DNA from: Desulfocapsa sp.
Lineage (GTDB): Bacteria > Desulfobacterota > Desulfobulbia > Desulfobulbales > Desulfocapsaceae
DNA: 39,359 nucleotides
Reading direction: 5' to 3'
Assembly (NCBI GenBank): GCA_021737265.1
Contig: JAIPEF010000012.1
Span: 1 to 39,359 of the forward strand
Both the position numbers and the translations under genes were made by a program. This document shows, in pieces, positions 16,699-26,622 of the stretch. Under the pieces are notes generated by a model that made no database searches, was not told the DNA's origin, and saw only the letters and a list, made by a program, of their open reading frames with translations. Each line of letters starts with the position of its first letter. Position 1 is the stretch's first letter.

Positions 16699-17493
16699 AT
16701 GGATATTACAATATTTTACACTATCAGCGCTTTCTTTTTCGGAAGTATCGTCGGAAGTTTCCTTAACGTGGTCATTCTCCGTTTGCCAAACGAGGGTGAA
16801 TCCATTGTCTTTCCAGCCTCTCACTGTACCAGCTGCATGACTGATCTCCACTGGTATGAGAACATTCCCATTCTCAGTTTTCTTGTTCTTCGTGGCAGGT
16901 GCGGTCATTGCAAGGCAAAAATTTCCTTCCAGTACCCACTGGTAGAGTTGACCATGGGTCTACTTTCAGCTGCACTGGTGCAGAAGTTTGGTCTCAGCAT
17001 TGACACCGCCGGGTATTTTTTGTTCTGCGCTGCACTCCTGGCCATCATCTGGATAGACATCCGCCATCAAATTATTCCGGACGTGATTTCCCTCCCTGGC
17101 ATCATTGTCGGACTACTCTTTTCCCTGGTAAGCCCAACGCTGCACTGGAAGGCATCACTTTTCGGAATCCTTGCCGGTGGCGGGGTTCTGTATGCAATTG
17201 CCCTGCTCTATTTCCTCTGGCGCAAAGTGGATGGAATGGGAGGCGGTGACATAAAACTACTGGCCATGATCGGTGCCTTTCTCGGCTGGCAAGCCCTGCC
17301 TTTTGTGATCCTGGGAAGCTCATTGAGCGGTACTGTTGTTGGAGTCCTTGCCATGATCAAACAGAAAAAAGGCGGGCAGACACGGATTCCTTTCGGCCCT
17401 TTCCTTGCAATTGCTGCCCTTTCCTATCTCTTTTTCTCGGAGCAGATTCTCCAACTCTATCAACTCTACCTCAACTATGCTATCCCAGGTTAA
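16699..17493 (+). CDS. pilD: Prepilin peptidase / N-methyltransferase (A24 family)
   Basis: Membrane aspartyl protease that cleaves the leader of type IV prepilins or type II secretion pseudopilins and N-methylates the new terminus. The N-terminal DiS_P_DiS domain has GSFLNVVILRLP and the zinc-type cysteine pairs C43/C46 and C68/C71. The catalytic aspartates are D120 (WIDIRHQIIPD) and D184 (GMGGGDIK). About eight membrane segments are visible. At 264 residues it is a normal bifunctional form. No pilin or secretion genes are in the window, so its substrates lie elsewhere. Confidence 0.94.
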   Translation: MDITIFYTISAFFFGSIVGSFLNVVILRLPNEGESIVFPASHCTSCMTDLHWYENIPILSFLVLRGRCGHCKAKISFQYPLVELTMGLLSAALVQKFGLSIDTAGYFLFCAALLAIIWIDIRHQIIPDVISLPGIIVGLLFSLVSPTLHWKASLFGILAGGGVLYAIALLYFLWRKVDGMGGGDIKLLAMIGAFLGWQALPFVILGSSLSGTVVGVLAMIKQKKGGQTRIPFGPFLAIAALSYLFFSEQILQLYQLYLNYAIPG

Positions 17494-17500
17494 GTTGCGG

Positions 17501-18190
17501 CTATCTTCGTGCTGTTGGAATAGGGGTATCAAAATGGAGTGCTGCCGGTTCCTTCCCGGAAGCTAAGTCCTGTCCCAGTTTCTTACCCAACTCGCAGGCT
17601 GTTTCAGTCTGCTGCCGGCTATGCCCATACTTTGGATAATATTTACGAAACCAGCTGGTTCCACTCTCCGGCATCTTTCCGGCAAGTTTTAAAAATACGC
17701 CAATGGTATTCCATGGCTCTCTATTGGGATGGGTAAAAACAATTGGTGAACAGACAGTTCCGGCTCCACATTTCTTTAACAGTGAGCGCAGCCCCCAAAA
17801 ATGTACCCTCCAGTATCCTCGACAGGAAATAAACGGCAAAACAGCCTGCCCCTTAAAAAGCCTGTCTCCATCTCGGTCAAGGAACGAGAGTACGACACCG
17901 GATGGATTATACGACCAAGTGGGTCCGGCAAGAAGGATAAGATCCCACTGCTGAAAGACTTTTGGGGCAACGTGTTGGACAGGGTAGCGTTTACGGAAAA
18001 AGGTCTGGAACATCATCAGTATTGTGGAGAAGACGGTGCCAATCGGAAAACGAAGTTCCTGTACAGGACTCAATCGCTCCCATACAATTTCGACATCACT
18101 CTCCCTAAGCCCCGCAACTAGCTTCTTCAGCAGATTTCTGGTCTGATGACTATAGGAATAGGAAAGGATGAGAACTCGTTTTTTTGACAC
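17501..18190 (-). CDS. Flavodoxin-like / NADPH-dependent FMN reductase-fold protein
   Basis: The N-terminus VLILSYSYSHQTRNLLKKL is a flavodoxin-type phosphate-binding loop, with LILLAGPTWSYNPSGVVLSFL as the second FMN-contact block. The C-terminal third (HPNREPWNTIGVFLKLAGKMPESGTSWFRKYYPKYGHS) is basic and not a standard flavodoxin end. The 229 residues exceed a classic flavodoxin (about 150). No iron-sulfur motif is seen. It likely binds FMN and is cytoplasmic; the partner is unknown. It converges with pilD, with only seven bases between the stops. Confidence 0.75.
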   Translation of the reverse strand: MSKKRVLILSYSYSHQTRNLLKKLVAGLRESDVEIVWERLSPVQELRFPIGTVFSTILMMFQTFFRKRYPVQHVAPKVFQQWDLILLAGPTWSYNPSGVVLSFLDRDGDRLFKGQAVLPFISCRGYWRVHFWGLRSLLKKCGAGTVCSPIVFTHPNREPWNTIGVFLKLAGKMPESGTSWFRKYYPKYGHSRQQTETACELGKKLGQDLASGKEPAALHFDTPIPTARR

Positions 18191-18276
18191 AACACTACTC
18201 TCTTTTCTGTGACTTCTGAAGGTAAGCGAACTCGTGAGATTTCAAAACTTCCGGTAACTATACTGCAGAAAAAAGC

Positions 18277-18308
18277 AAAAAAAAAGCCCCCGGTGACTCG
18301 GGGGCTTT
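18277..18308 (-). terminator. Rho-independent terminator of the dsr operon
   Basis: GC-rich stem AAAGCCCCC / GGGGGCTTT with a short loop is followed on the minus strand by nine T residues. It lies 30 bases after the dsrP stop and marks the end of the dsr transcript before the separate flavodoxin-like gene. Confidence 0.93.
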
Positions 18309-18337
18309 AAAAACAAGATATACTCAGTTTCCTGGCA

Positions 18338-19507
18338 TTATTCTACCTCATGCTCAACACCGATGGCTATTTTGTAAAGCACAGTCACTACAAAGAAACC
18401 TGTTGCCCATACACCAATGGTAACTCCAAGCTCATTAGCTGTGGGAATATATTCGGTAATCTCATGCAGTGGGGTTGGAACGAAACCGGCAAGCACAAAG
18501 CCGATTCCTTTATCCAGCCAAAATGCAAGAAACAACCCGACGCAACCAAGTCCCAGATAGAAATCATTCTTTTTTCTGGCAAGTGGAGTGGCAAGGAGTG
18601 CAATGGATCCAAAGGCAAGTATCACAAAGGCCCACATAAATGGAACCAGATTGTTGTACACATGGCCATGATGTTCAAGACCAAAGAACAGATATTCAAG
18701 CGCATGCTTATGACTCGGAATATTGGAATAATACCCAACAAAGAATTCAAGGCCGACAAAAAACATATTGAGAATTGACGCGTAAATAATGATGGTAACA
18801 AGTTTATCCATTGCCTTTCTTCCAGCATCAAAACCTGCAACACGTTTTAAAACAAGACATGCAATAACAATAAGGGCCGGTCCTGCTGCAAACGCGGATG
18901 CCAGAAAACGCGGAGCAATAATGGCAGAAAGCCAGAAATGACGTCCGGGCAGACCACAGTAGAGCATCGCTGTTACGGTATGGATCGAAACAGCAAAGGG
19001 TATAGAAAGATAGACAAAGAAATAAATCCACTTTGGTGGTTTCACCTGTTTTCTCTCGGCAGTAAGGATGACCCAACCACAAAGAATATTCAGGAAAAGA
19101 TAGCCATTCAATACGATGGCATCGTAGAACAGCATGGAATTAGGTGTTGGGTGGAGAACTACGTTCAAAGCACGCATTGGCTGTCCAAGATCCGCCATGA
19201 TAAACAGCAGACACATAACGATGGCACCAATGGCCAAGAACTCACCAAGGATGGTGATCCGTCCAAACTCTTTATAATTATGTACATAATAGGGAAGCAC
19301 CAGCATCACACCTCCAGCCGCAACTCCGACCAGAAAAGTAAACTGAGAAATATACAATCCCCAGGAGACATCACGGCTCATGCCGGTCATGCCAAGGCCA
19401 AAGTTGTACTGCCTGATATAACAGGCAACACCAATAGCCATGAACATTCCTAAAAATGCAAGCCAGATCCAATAAGCTGGTTTGCCTTTGAGTGTTTTTT
19501 CAATCAT
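18338..19507 (-). CDS. dsrP: DsrP, NrfD-like membrane subunit of the Dsr redox complex
   Basis: Integral membrane protein of the NrfD/PsrC family that exchanges electrons with the quinone pool as part of DsrMKJOP. At 389 residues it has about ten hydrophobic helices, for example WIWLAFLGMFMAIGVACYI, FLVGVAAGGVMLVLPYYV and ALIVIACLVLKRVAG. The gene starts eight bases after the dsrO stop, fixing the O-P order seen in sulfate reducers. It is the last gene of the operon and is followed by a strong terminator. Confidence 0.95.
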   Translation of the reverse strand: MIEKTLKGKPAYWIWLAFLGMFMAIGVACYIRQYNFGLGMTGMSRDVSWGLYISQFTFLVGVAAGGVMLVLPYYVHNYKEFGRITILGEFLAIGAIVMCLLFIMADLGQPMRALNVVLHPTPNSMLFYDAIVLNGYLFLNILCGWVILTAERKQVKPPKWIYFFVYLSIPFAVSIHTVTAMLYCGLPGRHFWLSAIIAPRFLASAFAAGPALIVIACLVLKRVAGFDAGRKAMDKLVTIIIYASILNMFFVGLEFFVGYYSNIPSHKHALEYLFFGLEHHGHVYNNLVPFMWAFVILAFGSIALLATPLARKKNDFYLGLGCVGLFLAFWLDKGIGFVLAGFVPTPLHEITEYIPTANELGVTIGVWATGFFVVTVLYKIAIGVEHEVE

Positions 19508-19514
19508 GACTACC

Positions 19515-20360
19515 TCACACTATGTAAAAGACTGATGGTTTAGTACCCAGTGTTGGCTTTCTCTGGATAGTAAATTCTTTATCAAGTACCGCTCGTACCT
19601 CAGACCCTGCATCGTTCAGATCACCAAAGAGGATGGCACCTGTTCCTTTGCAGGCCTCAACACAGGCCGGTTCCTGCCCAAGAGCAAGGCGCTCACCACA
19701 GAAATTACATTTCTCAACAACACCCCTCATACGTGACGGGAACTCTTTGTTGTACTTCTTGATGTAGGGACGTGGATCCTGCCAGTTGAAAGACCTGGCA
19801 CCATATGGGCAGGCTGCCATACAGAAACGGCACCCGATACAGCGATGGAAATCCATTGCTACAATGCCATTCTTGGCAAGCTTAAAGGTCGCTTGAGTAG
19901 GACAGGCTCGAACACATGGAGGATCGTCACAGTGATTACACAGTGCCACAAACTGGGTATCGGCAACTCTTTTGGAGGTGTGAGAGGCTGACTTATCAGT
20001 AAACACATTCTCAAAAGGTGCTTTCCATATCCACTTGATTTCATTCTTCTTATCTGGAAATTGGGGGACATTATGGGCATTAACACAGGCGCTGATCGCC
20101 TTGTCCAGTAATGCTGGCGTATCTGCGATCTTGCGCATGTCAATGACCATGCCCAGACGTACACCCTCGGGTGCTTCTTCCACATGTCCACCACCATGAG
20201 CATCTGGCATTGGTGCATGTCCTGCTGCTACCGGGGCATGGCCGCCATCTGATGAAGCCAGTGCAGGAGAGGAGGACAGCTTAACAAGCACTGGTGCTCC
20301 TATCCCTGCAACCACTGACGCGCCTGCAATTTTCAGAAATTTTCTTCTTTGCTTATCCAT
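19515..20360 (-). CDS. dsrO: DsrO, periplasmic iron-sulfur subunit of the Dsr complex
   Basis: Ferredoxin-like electron-transfer subunit exported by the Tat pathway: the N-terminus [19 protein letters not shown] carries the twin arginine and a hydrophobic core. Cysteine motifs for several [4Fe-4S] clusters are visible: [28 protein letters not shown] and [20 protein letters not shown]. The start is placed at 20360, where ATG overlaps the dsrJ stop (TAATG); the ORF track start lies 19 codons upstream inside dsrJ and would hide the Tat signal. About 281 residues. It partners DsrP and DsrJ on the periplasmic side. Confidence 0.95.
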   Translation of the reverse strand: MDKQRRKFLKIAGASVVAGIGAPVLVKLSSSPALASSDGGHAPVAAGHAPMPDAHGGGHVEEAPEGVRLGMVIDMRKIADTPALLDKAISACVNAHNVPQFPDKKNEIKWIWKAPFENVFTDKSASHTSKRVADTQFVALCNHCDDPPCVRACPTQATFKLAKNGIVAMDFHRCIGCRFCMAACPYGARSFNWQDPRPYIKKYNKEFPSRMRGVVEKCNFCGERLALGQEPACVEACKGTGAILFGDLNDAGSEVRAVLDKEFTIQRKPTLGTKPSVFYIV

Positions 20361-20758
20361 TAGTGAGTCGCCTCCTTCGATGCTACCTCGTTGGGAGTCA
20401 GGTGACAATCCCAGCAATAGGGGTCTACTGCGGCATAGGTATGGCAGCTATCGCAGAATTTCTCCTTTCGTGAATGACATTCCATACATGCCATCTGTAA
20501 ACCTTTGGGATACTTTTTGCCGTTGATCTCAAGAATTTCGCGATTGCCGTCACGCAGGACATTGTCACGCCACTCGTTGAGCAACTGCATATGGTTGGCC
20601 CGCATATAGTCTGCAGGCATTACACACTGTTTTTCTCCACCTGGTGGTAACTCAGGTTTAGGCATATCTCCTGCCTTCAATCCCTGGAACCAGACTGGAA
20701 AAGTCACAAAGAGGACGAAAAATATCAGTCCCGGTATGATTGTTCCTTTATTATACAT
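20360..20758 (-). CDS. dsrJ: DsrJ, triheme cytochrome c of the Dsr complex
   Basis: Small periplasmic multiheme cytochrome anchored by an uncleaved N-terminal helix ([17 protein letters not shown]). Three c-type heme sites occur close together: CMECH, CDSCH and CWDCH. At 132 residues it has the typical DsrJ size. Its stop overlaps the dsrO start by one base. It follows dsrK by 27 bases. The precise electron donor or acceptor of DsrJ is not settled in the field. Confidence 0.95.
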   Translation of the reverse strand: MYNKGTIIPGLIFFVLFVTFPVWFQGLKAGDMPKPELPPGGEKQCVMPADYMRANHMQLLNEWRDNVLRDGNREILEINGKKYPKGLQMACMECHSRKEKFCDSCHTYAAVDPYCWDCHLTPNEVASKEATH

Positions 20759-20785
20759 TGAGTTATTCCTCCGTTCCGGTTCCTC

Positions 20786-22447
20786 TTAAACCATAGTTCT
20801 GAGGCCATCGGGGAGTTCAGACTCAGTCCCGTCGGCACCATAACCCATGGCTCGTTTTTCATTATCCATAACCAGTGCATTTCCGACCAACTCGGAAAGG
20901 CCGCAGACTCCACAACCCGGATTCCAGTAATCCATCAGGGACGTCAGCGTTGCACGGTCAATGGCGCAGACACAGGAGAGCATATTCACATCGTGCTTGT
21001 CGATGACATGTTTCACCGCATTGGCCCGCGGCAGCCCTGCGCGCATGCGCAATTCCATGATCTCGTCAGTGTTCAGACCAGTTCCGGAGCCACAGCAGAA
21101 TGTCTGCTCACGAATTGTGTTTTCAGGCATTTCAACCCACTTGGGTACCACATGATCCAGGATGTAACGTGGCTCATCCATCAGTCCCATCGCCCGTGCA
21201 GGGTTACAGGAATCATGATAGGTCGGCATCACATGTGCGTTGCGACTGGGATCAAGCTTAATTTTTCCATGCTTGATCAGGTCAGCGGTAAACTCACTGA
21301 TATGAATCATTTTGCTTGATCTGGCATTCTCAAAGACCGTGCCGGTGATCGGGGATTTGGGAACTTCCATAAAATCAGCAGGACCGTTCATAGTATCCAT
21401 ATACTGATGGACCACACGCCACATATGTCCACACTCACCACCAATGATGTACTTTACTCCGAGACGCTTGGCCTCAGCATACATCTTGGCGTTCAGTTTC
21501 TTCATCAACTCATTATTGGTGAAGAGCCCGAAGTTACCACCCTCAGAAGCATAGGTTGACCAGGTATAATCCAGACCGATCTGCTCAAAGAGGGCCAGAT
21601 AGCCCATGGCCGTGTAGAGACCGGGTTCGGCAAAGACATCTGCCGACGGGGTGATGAAAAGAACCTCAGCACCTTTACGGTTAAAGCTGTGATTAATTTT
21701 CACACCGGTAAGGGTTTCAACATCTTCAGCCAGGAAGTCAACATTGTCTTTGAAGGTGTGGGGCTGCAGCCCCATATGGTTACCGGTACGATTGGAGTTG
21801 GACGCCGGCTCCAGGATCCAGTTGATACCTACACCAACCAGGTGCAGAAGCTCCCGCAGCATCATGGTGACTTCTGCGGTATCAATACCGTAGGGACAGA
21901 AGACTGAGCATCTCCGACACTCCGTACACTGGTAGGAGTACATAAACCATTCTTTCAATACGCCAATAGTCATTTCCCGGCCACCGGCCATTTTACCGAG
22001 CAGCTTACCTGCCAAGGTAAAATCATTCCGGTAAACGGAACGAAGGAGTTCAGCTCGCAGTACCGGCATGTTCTTTGGGTCACCTGTACCGAGGAAAAAG
22101 TGACATTTATCTGCACAGGCGCCGCAACGTACACAGCAGTCCATGAAGATTTTCAGAGATCTGAACTTATCAAGACGCTCCTTGATACCATCCAGAATCG
22201 TCTTTTCCCAGCCGTCGGGAAGCTTCCAGTCATCCTCGTCCGGAGACCATTCACGAGCATTGGGAAAATTCAACCCATCCTGGCTGTTCAGGTACTCTAC
22301 CTTTTCTACTTTGGCAGGGTAGGCAAAGTTCCCCTCTTTAAATATAGCGGGAGTGTCCATCCAGTCTTTGGCGGGTTGTGCTCCCGTTGCCAAAGACGGT
22401 CCCTGGACTACGCTTTTTGATAATTGTTCTAATTTTGCAAGTGCCAT
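20786..22447 (-). CDS. dsrK: DsrK, HdrD-like cytoplasmic iron-sulfur subunit
   Basis: Cytoplasmic catalytic subunit of DsrMKJOP, thought to reduce the DsrC trisulfide/disulfide. Two [4Fe-4S] motifs lie in the first third: CCVRCGACADKCHFF and YQCTECRRCSVFCPYG. The C-terminal HdrD/CCG-type site for a special [4Fe-4S] cluster is built from HDSCNPARAMG, TFCCGSGTG and MLSCVCAID. At 553 residues it is of normal DsrK length. It lies 29 bases after dsrM, matching the tight M-K pairing in other sulfate reducers. Confidence 0.96.
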   Translation of the reverse strand: MALAKLEQLSKSVVQGPSLATGAQPAKDWMDTPAIFKEGNFAYPAKVEKVEYLNSQDGLNFPNAREWSPDEDDWKLPDGWEKTILDGIKERLDKFRSLKIFMDCCVRCGACADKCHFFLGTGDPKNMPVLRAELLRSVYRNDFTLAGKLLGKMAGGREMTIGVLKEWFMYSYQCTECRRCSVFCPYGIDTAEVTMMLRELLHLVGVGINWILEPASNSNRTGNHMGLQPHTFKDNVDFLAEDVETLTGVKINHSFNRKGAEVLFITPSADVFAEPGLYTAMGYLALFEQIGLDYTWSTYASEGGNFGLFTNNELMKKLNAKMYAEAKRLGVKYIIGGECGHMWRVVHQYMDTMNGPADFMEVPKSPITGTVFENARSSKMIHISEFTADLIKHGKIKLDPSRNAHVMPTYHDSCNPARAMGLMDEPRYILDHVVPKWVEMPENTIREQTFCCGSGTGLNTDEIMELRMRAGLPRANAVKHVIDKHDVNMLSCVCAIDRATLTSLMDYWNPGCGVCGLSELVGNALVMDNEKRAMGYGADGTESELPDGLRTMV

Positions 22448-22476
22448 TATTCTTTATCCTTATCTAATGTGGATTA

Positions 22477-23514
22477 TCAACCCTGTTCTTCGTCTGCCTT
22501 AGGAGGCAACTCCTTTTCAACAGGAATGCCGGCATCAACCATAAACTCTCTGAATTCATCCTCATAACCAGCATAGGAATGGGGTTTGATTGTCGGGTCA
22601 TTCCAGGGATTGATATGCCGTTTGGCGCGACTGTCGTTTGCCATATTCCTGGTGGGACTCATGAAGACACCACCCATATGCATCAACTTGGAAAACGGGA
22701 AGTAGACAAGCAGGGTGGAGACCAGGAAGACATGGATATAGAAGATGGAACCGATCTTAGCGCTGATGACCGGTGACAAGGTCACCAAACCTACCAGCAA
22801 CTCTTTAATGGTGATAATATCAATATTGTCGCGCAGGACGTAACGCATCAGCATACCGGTGGAAGCGATACCAAAGATCAGGAAGAGCGGGAAATAGTCA
22901 TTCAGCAGCGAAATATAACGAACCTGACGATTCACCAGACGCCGTCCAAAGAGCAATACCACACCGAGGACAAGCCCAGCGCTTGAGGCATAAAAGAGTG
23001 GCGAACCGATCTGCAGGACAGCACCGGCATCCATGAAATCCAGAAACTGCAACCACTCAGGAACCGGGTTAAGGAAGAGGCGCATATGCCTGATAACCAC
23101 TACCAGAAAAGAATAGTGAAAAATCAGGGCAAAGAGCCAAAGCCATTTAGATGACTCGTAGGTGATTTTCGGCCCCTCGTGAATCTCCGATTTGGTGTTG
23201 CGAAAAAGGGATCTGAAGGCGAAAATTTCCAGGAACATCCTGGCAACAACTTCTGACGTCTTGGTGGGGCAGTCCAGCTTATCCTGTTTGATAAAGTCCA
23301 GAGACTTTCCCTGACCACAGGTGGTGGGGATGGAAAACGGCACAGGCGATTTAGCCCAATACACGACTCTGTAGACAAAGCCACCCAGGAAGATCATGAT
23401 CGCAAGATAGGGAATCGCAACACCAAAAAGGTACTGCATACCCGGTATCTTGGATCCCAGCCACGCGAATACCACCAGGGCTAAGACTGCCAGGAATGAG
23501 TAGGCATACTTCAT
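22477..23514 (-). CDS. dsrM: DsrM, NarI-like cytochrome b subunit of the Dsr complex
   Basis: Membrane diheme cytochrome b of the nitrate-reductase gamma type, linking menaquinol oxidation to DsrK. At 345 residues it has about six hydrophobic helices. Histidines suited to heme b ligation sit within membrane segments (FHYSFLVVVIRHMRLF; IFYIHVFLVSTLL). The N-terminus has two helices before the hydrophilic FSIPTTCGQGKSLDF loop, as in sulfate-reducer DsrM. It is the first dsr gene of the run; 128 bases separate it from the RsbRD-N-like gene upstream. Confidence 0.95.
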   Translation of the reverse strand: MKYAYSFLAVLALVVFAWLGSKIPGMQYLFGVAIPYLAIMIFLGGFVYRVVYWAKSPVPFSIPTTCGQGKSLDFIKQDKLDCPTKTSEVVARMFLEIFAFRSLFRNTKSEIHEGPKITYESSKWLWLFALIFHYSFLVVVIRHMRLFLNPVPEWLQFLDFMDAGAVLQIGSPLFYASSAGLVLGVVLLFGRRLVNRQVRYISLLNDYFPLFLIFGIASTGMLMRYVLRDNIDIITIKELLVGLVTLSPVISAKIGSIFYIHVFLVSTLLVYFPFSKLMHMGGVFMSPTRNMANDSRAKRHINPWNDPTIKPHSYAGYEDEFREFMVDAGIPVEKELPPKADEEQG

Positions 23515-23642
23515 TTCTTCTAACCTCGTTTCAAATTGAACTGTATAGGTCTCCCCTCCGGCAATTTCCCCTGCCCCGGAACAGAAACCTGTTAACTACT
23601 CTTTTTCTCTTGATGGAATCATCAAATGATGCATCCTGTTAA

Positions 23643-24179
23643 TTAAATAGGGAAATTAACAGGGTCATCTTTATCACTTTTCAGCAGGTTCGAGGGACAC
23701 TTGCTGTCGGTAAGAATATGAGTGCCGGTTTTTATTTCTTTGATTCTGACCTTGTACAACTGCTCACGGCATTGCATATACAGATCAAATGCAGCAAGGA
23801 CAGCCAGATCAACAGCAAACTCAAAATCATAGAGATCTGCGATGAATTGCTTGCGCTCCGAGTCCTTAGCTAAAATTTCACGGGTAATGTGTTTTACGGC
23901 ATGAATGGGGGCCACTGCTTCAGATGCGGAAAACTCCTGAATGGAACGGATACGCATAATCTGATCTAGTGGGGCAATGAACTCTTGGGGATCTCCATTT
24001 TTTGTCAGTAGCTTATACAGTTTTGACAAAGCCTCGCGGGTATTTCCACCCACGGGGTTGGAAAACTTGTCAGGCCCCTTTTTAAAAAATGTGGAGGACT
24101 TGTAACTTGACAAGGTATAGTCAACCCACTGGCTTACTATCTTATCCTCGTAATTGCGAAATGCCTCGGCAAGATCCAT
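23643..24179 (-). CDS. RsbRD N-terminal-domain-like protein upstream of dsrM
   Basis: 178-residue soluble protein, all helical by appearance. It resembles the RsbRD_N sensory fold: WVDYTLSSY near the start, then long helices with ITREILAKDSERKQFIADLYDFEFAVDLAVLAAFDLYMQCREQLYKVRIKEIK. That fold is otherwise seen at the front of stressosome-type regulators and is related to globin-like sensors, but here it stands alone with no STAS or kinase domain. It lies just upstream of dsrMKJOP on the same strand, so a regulatory or assembly link is plausible. I recognise the family with moderate certainty only; function is inference. Confidence 0.7.
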   Translation of the reverse strand: MDLAEAFRNYEDKIVSQWVDYTLSSYKSSTFFKKGPDKFSNPVGGNTREALSKLYKLLTKNGDPQEFIAPLDQIMRIRSIQEFSASEAVAPIHAVKHITREILAKDSERKQFIADLYDFEFAVDLAVLAAFDLYMQCREQLYKVRIKEIKTGTHILTDSKCPSNLLKSDKDDPVNFPI

Positions 24180-24299
24180 TGAACCCTCAGTATCATTTAA
24201 AAATCAACAAATTGAATGAATGGCCATTCATAGGGATCGAGATTTAGCACCTTTTGGCGGGTTAATCAAGAAATTTTTAAAATTGAGCCATTCAGGAAA

Positions 24300-24380
24300 G
24301 ATAAACTCGTATTTATGCCCGTAGTTTGGGTGAAAACCTCAAAGCAACGAAGCAGATGGAGAGTTTTTACGACGCCATCA
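24300..24380 (-). repeat. Palindromic intergenic repeat, family P copy C (short)
   Basis: On the minus strand it reads TGATGGCGTCGTAAAAACTCTCC... and ends ...GGGCATAAATACGAGTTTATC, identical at both edges to copy D. About 75 bases of the centre are missing relative to D. It lies between prc and the RsbRD-N-like gene. Confidence 0.85.
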
Positions 24381-24394
24381 GGAAACAATGACAT

Positions 24395-26503
24395 TCACAT
24401 ATCACTGAGGATACGGAGAGACTCTTTGATATAGGGATCTTCCTTAATTTCTTCTTTCCACTTATCCGCGTCCTTCTCCCCATCAGATTCGACACCATGC
24501 CCTTCCCCCATGGTCTCGCCCTTCTCTTCACGATATTTCAGATAATGTGCCCCTATTTTATCACGTGCGGCTTTTGCCTCTTCACGCTTGTCTTTCATAT
24601 CAGCAAGTTTCACTGACATTGCGGTTTTCTTGGAGCGCTCTTTTGCCTTTGCCGCCTCATCAGAAATTACCTGTAACCCTTCATCCTTGCTCACTCTTTC
24701 TTCAGATTTTTTCACAAGAGCAGCCATGTCAACCGGAGTGGAACCGTAACGGACAAAGGGAACAGGCTCCACCCGGTCCCAGGGGAGGGAGTTGTCCATA
24801 TACTGTTCACCAGATTCCAGATGCTGGAAGAGACTGGGCAGAACGATATCAGGCTCAACCCCCTTATACTGGGTAGAGCCGCCATTAACGCGATAAAACT
24901 TCTGAATAGTGACTTTCAAGGCACCAAGGTCATCATACTTCTTCAGGTGGAGGAGAGGAATATTTTCATTCATATCAATAAGGGTCTGTACCGTTCCTTT
25001 CCCATGGGTATGAGCACCTCCCACAATCACTGCCCGACCGTAATCCTGCAGGGCAGCAGCCAAAATCTCAGACGCGGAAGCCGAAAATTGATTCACAAGC
25101 ACCAGGAGGGGACCATCCCAGGAAACGGAAGAATCTTCATCACTCAACACCCGTTTATTGCCATAACTGTCCTTGACCAGAACCACTGGCCCCTCTTTGA
25201 TAAACAGGCCTGTTGTATCAACGGCATCCATCAGTGAACCGCCACCGTTATTGCGGAGATCGAGGATCAAACTGGAAATACCCTCTTTTTTCAGAGCTTC
25301 AATGGCATTTCTGGTATCATCAGTGGAATTTCTGGAACTTGATCCATTTCTGGTTTTTTCAAAATCGCGATAAAAACTCGGAATCATCACATAGCCAACC
25401 TTTTTCGCCTCCGGACTCTCAAGCAGCATAGACTTGACAAAGGTCTCTTCGATCTGTACCACATCACGCTGAATTGCTATCATCACCTTCACGCCATCCG
25501 GCTTTTTCACGGTCAAACGAACCTCAGAACCTTTGGGGCCGCGAATCAGGCGAACAGCATCACGCAGACGCATATCCGTGATCTCCACCGGCTCTTCCTC
25601 ACCCTGCCCGACTCCCAGAATAATGTCTTCCGCCTGCAGCTTGCCCTGTCTGGCAGAGGCGGAACCGGGAATAATTCTCACCACCTTGATGTACCCATCC
25701 TCTTCGCGGAGCAAAGCCCCAATCCCTTCAAGGCTGCCCCGCATGTGGATATCAAAATCTTCCTTACCCGCCGGAGGCATATAATTGGTGTGGGGGTCAA
25801 AGGCCCTGGTTATGGCATTAAAATAACGATCATAATGGTCTTGCTCTGTTTCCTGATACATTCGATTAAAGAAATTCAGATTGCGCTTAGCGACTTTTTC
25901 CTCCGCTTCGGTCCACAACTGTTTATCACTCTTTGCCTTATCTTCTTTATTCTTTTCCTGCTCCTCCACAAGATCAAGATAGCGGGAAATAATCTGACTT
26001 TTCAGGATTTTTCGCCAGCGCGCCCGGAGGTCATCTGAATTTGAAGCATATTTCAGTTTTTCCGGATCAGTTTCAAAACTCTCATCGCGGTTATAATCAA
26101 AACCGGCCTCAATGAGTTGCTTGGTTATTCTTTCCACTTCTTTAATCCGCTTAGTCAGGATTTCATACCCCTCAGAGGGTAGAAGAATGGTGCCCCGCAA
26201 GAGGTTATTATCGATGGCAGGTGCTAAAACAGAGAGCTTATCCACATCAGACTGCAGTAAAAACCGTTTCTGATAATCCAGTTGTTTCAAATAGAGATCA
26301 AAGGCGGCAAAGGCCAGGGCATCATCCATCACCTTATCGCTGTAATGGATTACCGGCAGCTGCTTGCTAAGCATATAGCCGAGCAATTTGTTGCGGGAAA
26401 CATCGACGGGAGGCGGTACCTCCTGTTTGGCAAGTGATCCGGTCGGTAAATAAAGAATGACAAGCAGAATGGCTGCCAGGCATGTACGAAATATATTTTT
26501 CAT
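24395..26503 (-). CDS. prc: Carboxy-terminal processing (tail-specific) protease
   Basis: Periplasmic serine protease of family S41 that trims or degrades proteins from the C-terminus; in E. coli it processes FtsI and regulates murein hydrolases. Signal peptide 1-25; helical N-terminal domain about 30-240. The PDZ domain (about 255-340) carries GSLEGIGALL. The S41 catalytic region has NQFSASASEILAAALQDYG (serine site 474-479) and the lysine in HGKGTVQ (K502). The C-terminal 130 residues are the charged DUF3340-like domain. At 702 residues it is the long Prc type. A partner lipoprotein like NlpI is not in the window, but two lytic transglycosylases are. Confidence 0.95.
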   Translation of the reverse strand: MKNIFRTCLAAILLVILYLPTGSLAKQEVPPPVDVSRNKLLGYMLSKQLPVIHYSDKVMDDALAFAAFDLYLKQLDYQKRFLLQSDVDKLSVLAPAIDNNLLRGTILLPSEGYEILTKRIKEVERITKQLIEAGFDYNRDESFETDPEKLKYASNSDDLRARWRKILKSQIISRYLDLVEEQEKNKEDKAKSDKQLWTEAEEKVAKRNLNFFNRMYQETEQDHYDRYFNAITRAFDPHTNYMPPAGKEDFDIHMRGSLEGIGALLREEDGYIKVVRIIPGSASARQGKLQAEDIILGVGQGEEEPVEITDMRLRDAVRLIRGPKGSEVRLTVKKPDGVKVMIAIQRDVVQIEETFVKSMLLESPEAKKVGYVMIPSFYRDFEKTRNGSSSRNSTDDTRNAIEALKKEGISSLILDLRNNGGGSLMDAVDTTGLFIKEGPVVLVKDSYGNKRVLSDEDSSVSWDGPLLVLVNQFSASASEILAAALQDYGRAVIVGGAHTHGKGTVQTLIDMNENIPLLHLKKYDDLGALKVTIQKFYRVNGGSTQYKGVEPDIVLPSLFQHLESGEQYMDNSLPWDRVEPVPFVRYGSTPVDMAALVKKSEERVSKDEGLQVISDEAAKAKERSKKTAMSVKLADMKDKREEAKAARDKIGAHYLKYREEKGETMGEGHGVESDGEKDADKWKEEIKEDPYIKESLRILSDM

Positions 26504-26622
26504 CTGTCTTTCAATGGGCTAATGGGAGAAAAAAGTTTCATCTATTAACACTTCAATGGTAACCTGTATCAGGTAAAACAAGAAGAACTACCAGAATCCG
26601 ACAAGAAATACCAATAGAAACA

